From: a virus
Reading direction: 5' to 3' (one strand)
Length of the DNA stretch: 23,887 nt
IMG/VR virus record: IMGVR_UViG_3300017751_000232
Coordinates: 1 to 23,887 of that record
Made by a program: the position numbers and the translations under genes. How positions within the stretch are numbered: position 1 is the stretch's first letter; every line of letters starts with the position of its first letter. The notes under the pieces are model-generated. The model made no database searches and was not told the DNA's origin. It was given only the letters and a program-made list of their open reading frames with translations. Below, piece by piece: positions 13,253 through 21,649 of the stretch.

Positions 13253-13656
13253 ACATGAAAAGTATTAACAGAGTAACAAGCAGAACAGCTATAAACGGGA
13301 TAGGCTCGTCGTTTGATCTAGCCAAAAGAATCGACATTGATATGGAGATGTTCCCACCCTCGCAAAACTTTGAGGGGTATCTGTCGTTGATTGTTTTACA
13401 GCTGTCCAGTATCAACACAGCAACAGAGATCACGATTCGTCTATGTAGAGATCAAGCAGGTGATGAAATGATCGTTACAGATACAGTATCAGACATCTAC
13501 ACAGGCATAACAACAGCCACAAAAGGATCGGCAATCTTTGCCCTGAATAGTTTTGTGAAGTTGGATCGGGCTGGCGATCTGTTCGCATTTGTAAAACTGA
13601 ATACTGGTTCATGTAATATGGATTTCGTAGAGATCACATATCAAGGGGATCGATAA
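13249..13656 (+). CDS. Beta-rich protein, probably virion-associated (135 aa)
   Basis: The sequence is strongly beta-patterned (GYLSLIVLQLSSINTATEIT, then CRDQAGDEMIVTDTVSDIYT and GDLFAFVKLNTGSCNMDFVE). It resembles small structural proteins that I associate with phage neck, decoration or tail-fibre regions: a C-R-D-x-A-G-D-E-M-I segment and a closing F-V-K-x-N-x-G strand. No enzyme motif is present. The ATG overlaps the exonuclease stop and the TAA overlaps the next ATG, so the three genes form a tightly coupled unit. A virion role is inferred from pattern and from its neighbour. Confidence 0.65.
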   Translation: MNMKSINRVTSRTAINGIGSSFDLAKRIDIDMEMFPPSQNFEGYLSLIVLQLSSINTATEITIRLCRDQAGDEMIVTDTVSDIYTGITTATKGSAIFALNSFVKLDRAGDLFAFVKLNTGSCNMDFVEITYQGDR

Positions 13657-13943
13657 TGTCAGTTGTACAGATCATCAATAGAAGCGGTGGAACACATGCA
13701 GGCAATGCAGGTGGATCGGCTACACTCAAGATCGACAATCTGAGCGCTCAAGTGAACGGCTCTAACATCAATTTTTCAACTACTGCGATCTTTGTAGAGG
13801 ATAGCGCTCAAGTGTTCTATAATGGCGTTCTGCAGATTCAAAACGACGATTACACAGAAGATACAGACGAGAACGGGATCACTTTTGCGCTTGCTCCTGA
13901 ATCAGGATCTAAAGTTGTTGTGATCTATTCTGTGAGTGCCTAA
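13656..13943 (+). CDS. Small beta-sandwich protein similar to the tail-fibre C-terminus (95 aa)
   Basis: After a glycine-rich N-terminus (NRSGGTHAGNAGGSATLKID), residues ~45-95 (IFVEDSAQVFYNGVLQIQND, DYTEDTDENGITFALAP, SGSKVVVIYSVS) follow a module common in phage fibres and baseplates: strand, N-G turn, D-Y, I-x-F-x-x-A-P, then V-x-V-x-Y. The C-terminus of the tail fibre at 14548-15837 shows the same order (FVVTVNGLVMEYKG, NYKID, RIVFGANLNDSDRVTV). AAGGGGATCGATA upstream is a good ribosome binding site. It probably forms part of an accessory fibre or spike. Confidence 0.65.
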   Translation: MSVVQIINRSGGTHAGNAGGSATLKIDNLSAQVNGSNINFSTTAIFVEDSAQVFYNGVLQIQNDDYTEDTDENGITFALAPESGSKVVVIYSVSA

Positions 13944-13949
13944 AACAAG

Positions 13950-13972
13950 AAAGGGAGCGCTTGCCCCCTTTT
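13950..13972. terminator. Bidirectional hairpin terminator between convergent genes
   Basis: AAAGGG(A)GC pairs with GC(C)CCCTTT around GCTT, with T after the stem on the plus strand and T-rich sequence on the minus strand. It lies between the rightward trio ending at 13943 and the leftward 112-aa gene ending at 13989, and can stop both. Confidence 0.8.
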
Positions 13973-13988
13973 GTCGTGCGTTGATTGA

Positions 13989-14327
13989 TTATTGTATAAA
14001 TGTACAAAGCACGCGATACATGTACATTTCCTTAACAAGGTACATTTGTGACATTTCTAAGATCTTTTCACTTTGAGATCCGTCTTGACTGTGACAGCAT
14101 CGCAATATGCTTTCTTCTAGTTTTTTTAAGCATCTTTCGAGTAATTTTTGATCGGTGGCTGTGCCATTTGTAACTAACTGACTAACTCTTTCCATCGCTA
14201 ACCTTATTCTAAGATTTAGCCAATCAGTATCATGTGCTTCAATAGCCGCTTGATATTTTTCATTTTCATTGTAGCCCCTGTAGAATAATCCAGTACGCTT
14301 TCCATTTTCAAACATTTTAGGTTTCAT
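13989..14327 (-). CDS. Helical ORFan, box-promoter cassette gene (112 aa)
   Basis: The protein reads MKPKMFENGKRTGLFYRGYN onward and is mostly helical (DWLNLRIRLAMERVSQLVTN, then QKLLERCLKKLEESILRCC). It has no membrane segment or recognised domain. It has its own promoter C, an ACAACAACAACGGAAAAACT leader, and ends with TAATCAATCAA followed by the hairpin at 13950-13972. The flanks match those of the 105-aa and 109-aa genes, so it belongs to the same class of movable-looking cassettes. Its position next to the fibre gene has no obvious functional meaning. Confidence 0.75.
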   Translation of the reverse strand: MKPKMFENGKRTGLFYRGYNENEKYQAAIEAHDTDWLNLRIRLAMERVSQLVTNGTATDQKLLERCLKKLEESILRCCHSQDGSQSEKILEMSQMYLVKEMYMYRVLCTFIQ

Positions 14328-14372
14328 AGTTTTTCCGTTGTTGTTGTGTATGCTTTATTGCTTACATTCTTA

Positions 14373-14414
14373 ATGTTAATTCATTCTTTTCTATATGTCA
14401 ACATATTTATACAA
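14373..14414 (-). promoter_or_regulatory. Box-type promoter C
   Basis: Minus strand: box TTGTATAAATATG (14402-14414), directly abutting a consensus -35 TTGACA (14396-14401), a 17-base spacer, and -10 TAACAT (14373-14378). The leader has ATGTAAGCAATAAAG, as in promoters B and D. This copy has the best -35 of the six. Confidence 0.75.
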
Positions 14415-14493
14415 GTTTATTTTATAAATAGTCAGATAGTTAGACAGATCGCCAGTTGCTGTCGGCATTGTAGAAAGAGATCCCTATAAAAAA

Positions 14494-14524
14494 GAAGCCC
14501 TGATCAGAGGATGATCAGGGCTTC
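14494..14524 (-). terminator. Strong terminator at the end of the late tail/lysis operon
   Basis: GAAGCCCTGATCA (14494-14506) pairs perfectly with TGATCAGGGCTTC (14512-14524) around a 5-base loop. Read leftward it is followed by TTTTTT. It lies 24 bases past the fibre stop codon. Confidence 0.92.
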
Positions 14525-14547
14525 AAGGGTTGGAATGTTGAGGGAGA

Positions 14548-15837
14548 TTAATCGTTGATAAATCCGCGTACAGTAACACGATCAGAGTCGTTTAAGTTCG
14601 CACCGAATACAATGCGTCCTACTCCACCTGCGCCACCGTTATCGATCTTGTAGTTGTCCTGTGCGTCAGGTGTGCCTTTGTATTCCATAACCAAACCATT
14701 AACGGTCACGACAAACATTTCAACAAAGTCGAGATCAACCGCAGCACCAAACGCAAAAGCAAGGGTCGATCCGTCAGCGTCATAGCCCTGAAAGAAAGCG
14801 CCAAACTTCAATTTTTGAGTTGTGATCTGTGCATCAGGAATTTTGTTTGTTACGACTGATCCGTCAGCAAGTTGAGAAGAATCAACGCCACCTGCAGCGA
14901 TAGAAATACCATCTGCAGCAAGAGCAAGAGTTGATCCGTCAAGATTGATCTGTAAGTTTCCACCAATTTCTTCGACACCGTTACCCAAGTTCAATTTATC
15001 AGCAGGGATCGATCCTGCCAGTTTTACAGCAGTTACAGCACTGTCAGCAATTTGAGCAGTTGCAATAGTTCCCGACAGGCTTGATGTTGGATAATCAGTT
15101 GCATTTGAAAGATTAAATGCGGGTGTAGGATTAGAACCGCCCAAAGACAAAGACACGCTACCAAATGAAACGCTAGAGTTTGCAAGTTTTGCATTTGCGA
15201 TCGAGCCTGCAAGCATTGCATTTGTGATCCCGCCTGCTTTAACTTGCAACGCATCAGAAGAAACTCCAATAGAAGAATCATCAACAGCGACATCAAGACG
15301 ATTTCCCGTTTTTGTCAGGGCTGCGCCTGCTTCTACCTGTCCCGCGCCTGTAAACTGAACGAATGTGATTTCAGTTGTTCCAACTGTTACAGCAGCGTCA
15401 TTTGTACATACATATCCAGTATCTGCAAAGGTTGATCCCTCACGAATGAATACGGCTGATCCTGAAAACTCATCGCTTTCGTTCATGTCTGCAGTGCGTT
15501 CCCATGCGCCTGCTTTACACAAATACAAGCCGTTTTCTTCGCCTGAAGTTTGATTCTTAACCAGTACGCGCTGATCGGCAATTACTGCGATCCCGTCAAT
15601 TGTCTGAGTGCCTGAAAGAGTGATGTTTGCAGTAGTAGCAACACGAGCACTGTCTTTCCAGTGAAGTCCTTGTGCGATGCTGTCAACGTATGCCTTTGTC
15701 GCAGCTTGATTATCAGAGCTAGGCTCGGAAACTTGTAATACGGCATTTTGAAAATCAAAAGTACCACTTGAAAGATCTAATTTGTTTACGTCAACCGCAG
15801 CATTTGCGATCTGACGTCCAGTAATTTGTACAGCCAT
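14548..15837 (-). CDS. Tail fibre / receptor-binding-type protein (429 aa)
   Basis: The N-terminal ~55 residues end in AATKAYVDS (45-53), a segment typical of phage fibre proteins. It is followed by a domain often seen in fibres (GLHWKDSARVATTANITLSG, TIDGIAVIADQRVLVKNQTS, GLYLCKAGAWERTADMN). The middle is a low-complexity shaft with repeated A-D-S-A-V-T-A-V-K-L-like units (ITNAMLAGSIANAKLANSS, IADSAVTAVKLAGSIPADKL), which should trimerise. The C-terminus is a beta-sandwich resembling the 95-aa protein at 13656. It should bind the host surface. It is the last gene of the leftward late operon, behind the lysis genes, with GAGGATATAAAAC before the ATG. Confidence 0.88.
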   Translation of the reverse strand: MAVQITGRQIANAAVDVNKLDLSSGTFDFQNAVLQVSEPSSDNQAATKAYVDSIAQGLHWKDSARVATTANITLSGTQTIDGIAVIADQRVLVKNQTSGEENGLYLCKAGAWERTADMNESDEFSGSAVFIREGSTFADTGYVCTNDAAVTVGTTEITFVQFTGAGQVEAGAALTKTGNRLDVAVDDSSIGVSSDALQVKAGGITNAMLAGSIANAKLANSSVSFGSVSLSLGGSNPTPAFNLSNATDYPTSSLSGTIATAQIADSAVTAVKLAGSIPADKLNLGNGVEEIGGNLQINLDGSTLALAADGISIAAGGVDSSQLADGSVVTNKIPDAQITTQKLKFGAFFQGYDADGSTLAFAFGAAVDLDFVEMFVVTVNGLVMEYKGTPDAQDNYKIDNGGAGGVGRIVFGANLNDSDRVTVRGFIND

Positions 15838-15932
15838 GTTTTATATCCTCATGAGTTAATTTTGAGCGTTTGCTCAGGTTGATTGTATACACGTTTTACA
15901 CGTTTCACAGTTTGAAGATCGGAAATGCTTTG

Positions 15933-16232
15933 CTATGCTCTCAAGAAAACTTTTTGTTTAATCTCGTTTACAACTGCGCCTATCATTTCCAATTTTTGTT
16001 CTAGTAAGGTCATCCGCTTATCAAGATCCCCGATCTCTTTTACTACTTCTTTACGCATTTTGTCTTCACGAGATTGTAGATCAATAATTACTCTGTCGTA
16101 TCGGTTGCGCAAATCCAGTTCTCGACTGTCTGATCTCTTCTGTTGCTCTTTGTACTGCCATAGTAAAAACATAGCAAAGGCGACATTTGAACCCCCCTGC
16201 ATCAGTACATTGATCATATTCTCTTCAATCAT
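15933..16232 (-). CDS. Holin-like small membrane protein (99 aa)
   Basis: A single hydrophobic segment near the N-terminus (about residues 8-25, VLMQGGSNVAFAMFLLWQY) is followed by a charged coiled coil (QQKRSDSRELDLRNRYDRVI onward). This resembles the BhlA/UviB group of holin-like proteins: one membrane helix plus a basic/acidic coil. It follows the probable cell-wall enzyme, starting 2 bases after its stop, which fits a lysis pair. A structural or accessory membrane protein is the alternative. Confidence 0.65.
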   Translation of the reverse strand: MIEENMINVLMQGGSNVAFAMFLLWQYKEQQKRSDSRELDLRNRYDRVIIDLQSREDKMRKEVVKEIGDLDKRMTLLEQKLEMIGAVVNEIKQKVFLRA

Positions 16233-16233
16233 T

Positions 16234-16836
16234 TTATAACCCCATTAACAGCGTGTAAGAAAAACGATCAATTCCTAAATGCTCGATCTGTAGATCACAT
16301 AAGGATAAAAATTGATCAAAGTCTTTAGGATCTGCGATTACTTGGCATCCTGCGCTGTATTTATTTACGTTTTCTGTTTCTCTAACTGCACTGGCTCTAT
16401 GTATATTTATTCCAAAGTATCCGCATTCCTCATTTTGTCCGTAGTCGTGCACGCTGTCACCGTTGCGATCTCTCCATACACAAACATCATTACCACGTTG
16501 TACAAGTGCCCTATATTGCCCTCGATGTTTTCCGATAATGTATGCGCCCCTGTATTGTCTATTGTGTACTAGGATCGCAGTGCCTTTCTTGTTTCTGTTC
16601 TCATCCTTGAGCCAGTATTTCCCTGCATCTGTCGTGCATAGAAAAGCGTACCACTGCCATTGTCCATCTTCCAAAAAGAGTACATGTATCCAGTCATCAA
16701 ACTTGTTGGTTTCTCCGTTTGGATTGCGCTCGCCTATTATGTTTATATCGTAGTCGTTAGACTCAAATACAACAAAGCCCGCATCTTTGACGCGCTGTAA
16801 AATGCTTGGATATGCTTCTTCTGTTAGTATTCTCAT
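16234..16836 (-). CDS. YkuD/L,D-transpeptidase-like cell-wall protein, probable endolysin (200 aa)
   Basis: Residues 143-166 read GINIHRASA and then KYSAGCQV. This is the order of an L,D-transpeptidase-like (YkuD) active site, with His146 and Cys164 in S-x-G-C as the catalytic pair. The first ~60 residues have no clear match, and DRNGDSVHD (122-130) looks like a calcium-binding loop. Together with the holin-like gene downstream it makes a plausible lysis cassette, the enzyme cutting or blocking peptidoglycan cross-links. The start at 16836 is chosen because it overlaps the preceding stop by 4 bases (ATGA); the open frame to 16998 lies inside the tail gene. A tail-associated wall hydrolase is also possible. 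Confidence 0.68.
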   Translation of the reverse strand: MRILTEEAYPSILQRVKDAGFVVFESNDYDINIIGERNPNGETNKFDDWIHVLFLEDGQWQWYAFLCTTDAGKYWLKDENRNKKGTAILVHNRQYRGAYIIGKHRGQYRALVQRGNDVCVWRDRNGDSVHDYGQNEECGYFGINIHRASAVRETENVNKYSAGCQVIADPKDFDQFLSLCDLQIEHLGIDRFSYTLLMGL

Positions 16837-18368
16837 GACATAACGCCCAGTGTAAGATTGACAGTACTTTGTGAGGGATTCCAACGAACACCCAAGACCA
16901 TTGCGCGTCTTTGGTTGTAAGTATCTCCTGATCCCTCTCTGAGTCCATAGATATACATACTCGAAATCTGCACGATGTCGCCCGCTGTGAGCAGGCAATG
17001 CTTTTCGGTTACAGTTAGTGATAATTCTTCAAACGGCTCTGCATCCCATCGACGCATCCGAGTTAGATCGGCTGTTGCCTGTGTTGGCTGTATAGGGCTA
17101 TCAACACGATAGATCAAGCGCAGATCCCGCGTGATTTCGGCTGATCCAGGCAAAACGGCAATAGAATTCCCTGAAAAAGAAACGTCTTGATTCAGGCTTG
17201 TTGTGCTGTTGTATGTATTGATTGTGCTTACTGCATACGTTGCAGATTGTGACGGGCTATAAAGGGAGTGGCTGTCTATGCTGATAATGTCACGATCTGA
17301 AATGTAATCAACTACTGCTATCCAATTAGCCTGATTTGGATTTTGACAAACTCGCCAAGACAACTCATTTTGTCGCCATACTGGCCACATACCCATTTTC
17401 AAAACAGCATCAAGAAACGTATTAATTCCCCCTGATTGCATGATCAACAGTTCGATCTCATGTGTTCCGCTTGAAGTTGTCCATGCTTTTGCATAGTACG
17501 CGTTCAGGGATTGCAGATCAAACAAGTTAGGATTCCACTCAACGCCCATACCCCATGAAGCAGGGTAATCATCGAATGATCCTTGAGTGCCTGATCCTGT
17601 GCTCATTACAAGACGTGCAAATACATAATCTGGACGCCCTCGAAGTCTTGCAATACTTGTAACTTTGTCATTGATATGTAAATGTGTATGACTGGCTACA
17701 CTTGGATAATTGCCAGTACTCACAATAGTTAAGTATCCTGCTGATCCTGAAGTTGTTGTCTTACTACTCCAAGTCCAGTAATCAGTTTCTCCATGTTGAT
17801 CGTCAGTTACAAAGATCATTCCATTCTGACCCGTTTCTTTTTCGAATATTGTAATGTCATCAAGATACAGATTTGGATCACTTGAAAAGTTGTAATTTAT
17901 TGTGACTTTTGCCGTCTTTCCTGCGTTTCTCCAAAATGCCGATTCTGAAACTTTACCCGTTAGTCTTGATTGCATCATTGTTAAGAAGTCTACAAACTCC
18001 AAACGCCATACGCCACGCCCCCCAACAATGTTGCGTAACTGTCCAATGCTTACTCTATTTCGTATTCCATCACGTACCATAAGCAATTCAGCAACAGCCC
18101 CCTTTCTGAGTGAGGTATTCAGCACAGGGCGCAGATCTCCATTTAATACAATACTGAATCCTCCAAAGTTTACAGACCAACGTTGTGGGGTGATCTGTAC
18201 GCTATCTATTGTAACGTCAGCAGATCCGATCTTGATCTCTGTAGTCAATGAATGAGTATCCCCGAAAGACAGCCCATAATCTTTTGACGGGGGCAAGAAT
18301 TTTAGTATATAGCTGATCCTTTTCGCTTTGCGATCTAAGCTATCAATAAACTGTTGTGACCATGCCAT
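16833..18368 (-). CDS. Tail protein, distal tail or baseplate hub type (511 aa)
   Basis: The protein begins MAWSQQFIDSLDRKAKRISY and has beta-rich N-terminal strands. It has a carbohydrate-binding-like central part (GSGTQGSFDDYPASWGMGVE, SSGTHEIELLIMQSGG), then TADLTRMRRWDAEPFEELSL and LLTAGDIVQISS near the end, a pattern seen in siphovirus tail-hub proteins. Its place after the tape measure and another tail protein, and before the lysis genes, agrees. It starts just after the stop of the upstream gene (TGATATG) with GGGACTTG as ribosome binding site. The exact counterpart in lambda-like or SPP1-like tails cannot be fixed from sequence alone. Confidence 0.75.
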   Translation of the reverse strand: MAWSQQFIDSLDRKAKRISYILKFLPPSKDYGLSFGDTHSLTTEIKIGSADVTIDSVQITPQRWSVNFGGFSIVLNGDLRPVLNTSLRKGAVAELLMVRDGIRNRVSIGQLRNIVGGRGVWRLEFVDFLTMMQSRLTGKVSESAFWRNAGKTAKVTINYNFSSDPNLYLDDITIFEKETGQNGMIFVTDDQHGETDYWTWSSKTTTSGSAGYLTIVSTGNYPSVASHTHLHINDKVTSIARLRGRPDYVFARLVMSTGSGTQGSFDDYPASWGMGVEWNPNLFDLQSLNAYYAKAWTTSSGTHEIELLIMQSGGINTFLDAVLKMGMWPVWRQNELSWRVCQNPNQANWIAVVDYISDRDIISIDSHSLYSPSQSATYAVSTINTYNSTTSLNQDVSFSGNSIAVLPGSAEITRDLRLIYRVDSPIQPTQATADLTRMRRWDAEPFEELSLTVTEKHCLLTAGDIVQISSMYIYGLREGSGDTYNQRRAMVLGVRWNPSQSTVNLTLGVMS

Positions 18369-18369
18369 A

Positions 18370-19248
18370 TCAAGTCCCTATTTTATTTAATTGAGGATTA
18401 GATGGAGAAGCAAATTCAAGACCTGCATCAGCCGATCCAAAATCTCTAGCATAATGCGGCATTCCATCAAGAGAGATCCCTACTCCCTGCTTTCCCTCTG
18501 AAGTACTAGAAGCAAGCGATCTTCCAAATGATACCCCTGATTCACCTATCGTGTCAGGATGCGCGGCATATAAAACTTCATAGTCTACAACTAGACGAAT
18601 CGATAGACTGAAAAGTCGCCCGCCCTCATTTGTAATTATTGATTGCCCTATGTCTGATTGTGGTCTTTTGAGTACTGGATAAAATCTATAATGACGAAGA
18701 AAAGCGGGCTGATCATATTGAAACTTTATGCGATCAACAGTTGTAATTGTGCCACCTTGAGCCGTTACAGCACTTCCACTCAACACCTTGATCATTTCCT
18801 GTATCATTGCAGGGCTTGAGGTTTCTATTGTGCAGTAGTCGCCTGATGTTGGCAATGTTGTAAAGGGTGCAGTTAGATTCTGAAAAGGATCAGCATAAAG
18901 ATTGACACTTGTCGCTCCGTTCCTCAGTGATCCCCGTATTGGGAAACAAAAAGCATTATCTTCATCAGCTGCAAAAGATACAGAGAAACCCCGATCAAGG
19001 TGGTTCTGTAAAGCGTGAAACTGTATAGCTAGATCCTCACCTCCTATCATCCGATCGCGTTGTATTGTTACGATCTCTTGTGTACGTCCTACAGATCTCT
19101 GAATAGAGCCAGTCAGAGAAACAGCATCAACGGCTTCAACTGATATATCAGAATACATCTCGCCAAGCGCTTCGCCTAGATCGATTACTTGCAATATTGG
19201 TCCTGTTCCAAATGGTTCAGGTGTATAGTAAAATCTTGCATTTCCCAT
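18370..19248 (-). CDS. Tail protein following the tape measure, distal-tail-like (292 aa)
   Basis: The protein is beta-rich: MGNARFYYTPEPFGTGPILQ, TGSIQRSVGRTQEIVTIQRD, FHALQNHLDRGFSVSFAAD. The first strand and ligand-like loops resemble distal tail proteins that cap the tube and attach the hub, but no single motif proves it. The ATG at 19248 is chosen because GGAGGGCGTTAAA sits directly before it. The open frame to 19338 would overlap the tape measure and is rejected. The spacing (2 bases to the hub gene, overlap region with the tape measure end) shows one tail operon. Confidence 0.72.
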   Translation of the reverse strand: MGNARFYYTPEPFGTGPILQVIDLGEALGEMYSDISVEAVDAVSLTGSIQRSVGRTQEIVTIQRDRMIGGEDLAIQFHALQNHLDRGFSVSFAADEDNAFCFPIRGSLRNGATSVNLYADPFQNLTAPFTTLPTSGDYCTIETSSPAMIQEMIKVLSGSAVTAQGGTITTVDRIKFQYDQPAFLRHYRFYPVLKRPQSDIGQSIITNEGGRLFSLSIRLVVDYEVLYAAHPDTIGESGVSFGRSLASSTSEGKQGVGISLDGMPHYARDFGSADAGLEFASPSNPQLNKIGT

Positions 19249-19249
19249 T

Positions 19250-21586
19250 TTAACGCCCTCCGAAAAGACTGCTTGACGATGTGCCAAATTGATTATTGAA
19301 ACGGATCTCAATCTCTCTAACGAGAGCATCAACAGCATTCCGATCCACGACTGCGCTATTTATATTGATAGTCATTCCGCCCCCTGTTGTATTGTTCAAC
19401 TGTCGATCGACTTGTTGCGGGCGTTGTCCACTTTGTGGCACTACAAATTCGCCCCTGTGAAGCATTGCAAGCCCGTCTTGCATGCCTGTAAATCTGATCC
19501 CACCTTGAGCCTTTGGAATGAATCGACCACCTGAAGCGAAAGTCTGCTCATATGGATTAAAAAAATCTTGCACACCTGATACATATTGCCTGCCTGCTTT
19601 TTGTCTATTTTCTTTATCTCTAAAACTAAACAGTAATTCTATTCTCTTTTTAAAAATTTTAATTATGTTTATAATCGCTAAAATTAACCCATCCCTTATC
19701 GCTTCGATTAATCCTAACGCTAACAATGGCACAAGTTCAAACAGGATCTCAGGTAAATACGAGATCCCAAGCCTGATCGCGTCAACTTGTGCCTTAATCT
19801 GTTCGCGCATTTCGTCAGGTGTTGTTTCTCCTATCGCTTGGAGCGCTCCAGTTATAGCCCCTGCAACTGGATTGATTAGGCCTATTATTGATGCTGGATC
19901 TAGGGTTGCAACTGACGAAATAGTATCAACAACACCTCCAATATCATCTTGGATTTTTTTCTTTTGTTCTGCACGCGCCTTTCTTGTCACCTCTTCCCTA
20001 GCATCAGCAAGATTTAGCTCTGCTTTTGCAAGCAACTCCTGAGCTTTTACAGTTGAGAATCCTGCTATTCCTAGATCAAGAATTGCCTGTTGTAGTTCTT
20101 CGATGTCGTCTAGTGATTTCTGTACAGTCGGATCAATACCACTAAACTTTTTACTAAAATCCTCAATTGTCCCAAGTGCTCCGAGTAGGTTTTTTTCTAT
20201 CTGACTATCTGACTTCTTTGATTCTGTCCCTAGTTTTTCTATGGATTCAGTTAATTCATCAACAGGGGGGATCGATTGCCCTGCTCCTGATCCAAGCCCT
20301 TTCAATAATTCAGAAAGCAATCCCTCAACATCACTTGCACCCGTTCGACCTCCAACCCCTTTCCCTGTTGCTCCTGAAAAATCAACATCTCCCAGCCTTG
20401 TAATTATCTCTGTTAGTTTTGATACAGACTTTTCAGCACTTTCAGCACCGTTGATCATCTTAAGAAATGAAGCGTCTGAAAGCACTCCGACCGCGTTCAT
20501 TGCAGAAGCGACAAGCAAAACATTTTGATTAACAATCTTAAATGCAGTATTTACAAACGTTGCAAAAGGTCCGATCATTGATTGTAAAAATCCGATCAGA
20601 TCTCCACCAGTTTGTGCTAAACTTGCGCCAAATTCTTTAAACAATTCTTTATTATCTGCTATGAAGTCTTGGAGTGTTACAACAATTTTGATTGCTTTCA
20701 ATAGTTTATCATTGAAGAAATTAACACCACCAACAGACTCAACAAATTGCTGTTTAAGCCCTCCAACAACAACATTTAAAAAGGCTAATTGCTCTTGGAA
20801 TTTTGCTGCTGCTGCACTTGCCTCAGGTCCTGTTTTAACTCCAAATCTTTCTGTGATTGCGAGAAAGTTTTCAAACTCTGAAGTTGATCCAAAAGCCTGC
20901 AAAAATTGACCTGCTGATCTTCCAAATAATAAAAACCCCTCTGTTGCTCTTTCTGTTGGATCTTTTACTGCTTGAAGTCCTCTAGTAACATCAATCAAAA
21001 TCTGATCAGCACTTTTCATGTTGCCTGCTGCGTCCGTCAACCCAACGCCCAATCTTGCCGCTGCTTCGCTTGCTCGCCCTGCCCCTGATGCAAGATCTGC
21101 AAACAATCTAGGGAATCGACCAACAAAAGACGCTGCTGCACCTGCCGACTGTCCTGATCCCTCAAATGCAGCCGTAACCGCCTGAATTGATCCCGCTGTT
21201 AATCCTGATTGAGCACTCAGATCATTAAGATCGTTAATACTATCAACAACTTCTCTAGTGAAATTAAAGGCTGCTTTTTGTGCTGTTATATATGCAGCAC
21301 CAAGAGCAACAATTGTTCCAACTGTAGCAACTGCAGCTGTAGCAACTGCGTTGATCCCTACCTTTGCCGCCTTTGATGCAACTTCTAATTTATTGATCCC
21401 CTTGCCCGCTTTTGTGCTTGATTGTCCTGTATCTTCTAGCCCCTCATTTGTATCTGATGATTCTGATTGCAGCTTATCAAGACTTTTCGATAATTTATCT
21501 GCACTTTTTGCCGTACCATCCAGCCCTTTTTGCGCGCCTTTTGAATCAACTTTGAGCACATACTGTACAACTGTATTGCTTGCCAT
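19250..21586 (-). CDS. Tail tape measure protein (778 aa)
   Basis: This is the longest protein of the tail operon. It has a helical N-terminus rich in K, S and D with coiled-coil spacing, a hydrophobic stretch at ~76-105 (VATAAVATVGTIVALGAAYI) and a second at ~609-645 (LPEILFELVPLLALGLIEAI). The C-terminal ~90 residues contain ASGGRFIPKAQGGIRF and GLAMLHRGEFVVPQSG (starting ~706), segments typical of tape measure C-termini. The hydrophobic parts probably help DNA cross the host membrane. At ~1.5 angstrom per residue a tail of about 110-120 nm is expected, a siphovirus-like length. It follows the chaperone pair and has GAGGTG before the ATG. Confidence 0.93.
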   Translation of the reverse strand: MASNTVVQYVLKVDSKGAQKGLDGTAKSADKLSKSLDKLQSESSDTNEGLEDTGQSSTKAGKGINKLEVASKAAKVGINAVATAAVATVGTIVALGAAYITAQKAAFNFTREVVDSINDLNDLSAQSGLTAGSIQAVTAAFEGSGQSAGAAASFVGRFPRLFADLASGAGRASEAAARLGVGLTDAAGNMKSADQILIDVTRGLQAVKDPTERATEGFLLFGRSAGQFLQAFGSTSEFENFLAITERFGVKTGPEASAAAAKFQEQLAFLNVVVGGLKQQFVESVGGVNFFNDKLLKAIKIVVTLQDFIADNKELFKEFGASLAQTGGDLIGFLQSMIGPFATFVNTAFKIVNQNVLLVASAMNAVGVLSDASFLKMINGAESAEKSVSKLTEIITRLGDVDFSGATGKGVGGRTGASDVEGLLSELLKGLGSGAGQSIPPVDELTESIEKLGTESKKSDSQIEKNLLGALGTIEDFSKKFSGIDPTVQKSLDDIEELQQAILDLGIAGFSTVKAQELLAKAELNLADAREEVTRKARAEQKKKIQDDIGGVVDTISSVATLDPASIIGLINPVAGAITGALQAIGETTPDEMREQIKAQVDAIRLGISYLPEILFELVPLLALGLIEAIRDGLILAIINIIKIFKKRIELLFSFRDKENRQKAGRQYVSGVQDFFNPYEQTFASGGRFIPKAQGGIRFTGMQDGLAMLHRGEFVVPQSGQRPQQVDRQLNNTTGGGMTININSAVVDRNAVDALVREIEIRFNNQFGTSSSSLFGGR

Positions 21587-21649
21587 GTCTACACCTCACC
21601 TATGCGCCTATGATAGCCGATTTCATGAGTTATGGCATTGTAAGCAATT

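Noticed and set aside
15888-15906. Short direct repeat ACACGTTT / ACACGTTT before the tail fibre gene
   Set aside because: Two copies of eight bases without a matching promoter or partner elsewhere are too little to call a regulatory site.
16837-16998. N-terminal extension of the YkuD-like protein to 254 residues
   Set aside because: The extra part lies in the tail-hub gene in another frame, and the ATGA overlap at 16833-16836 gives a natural start.
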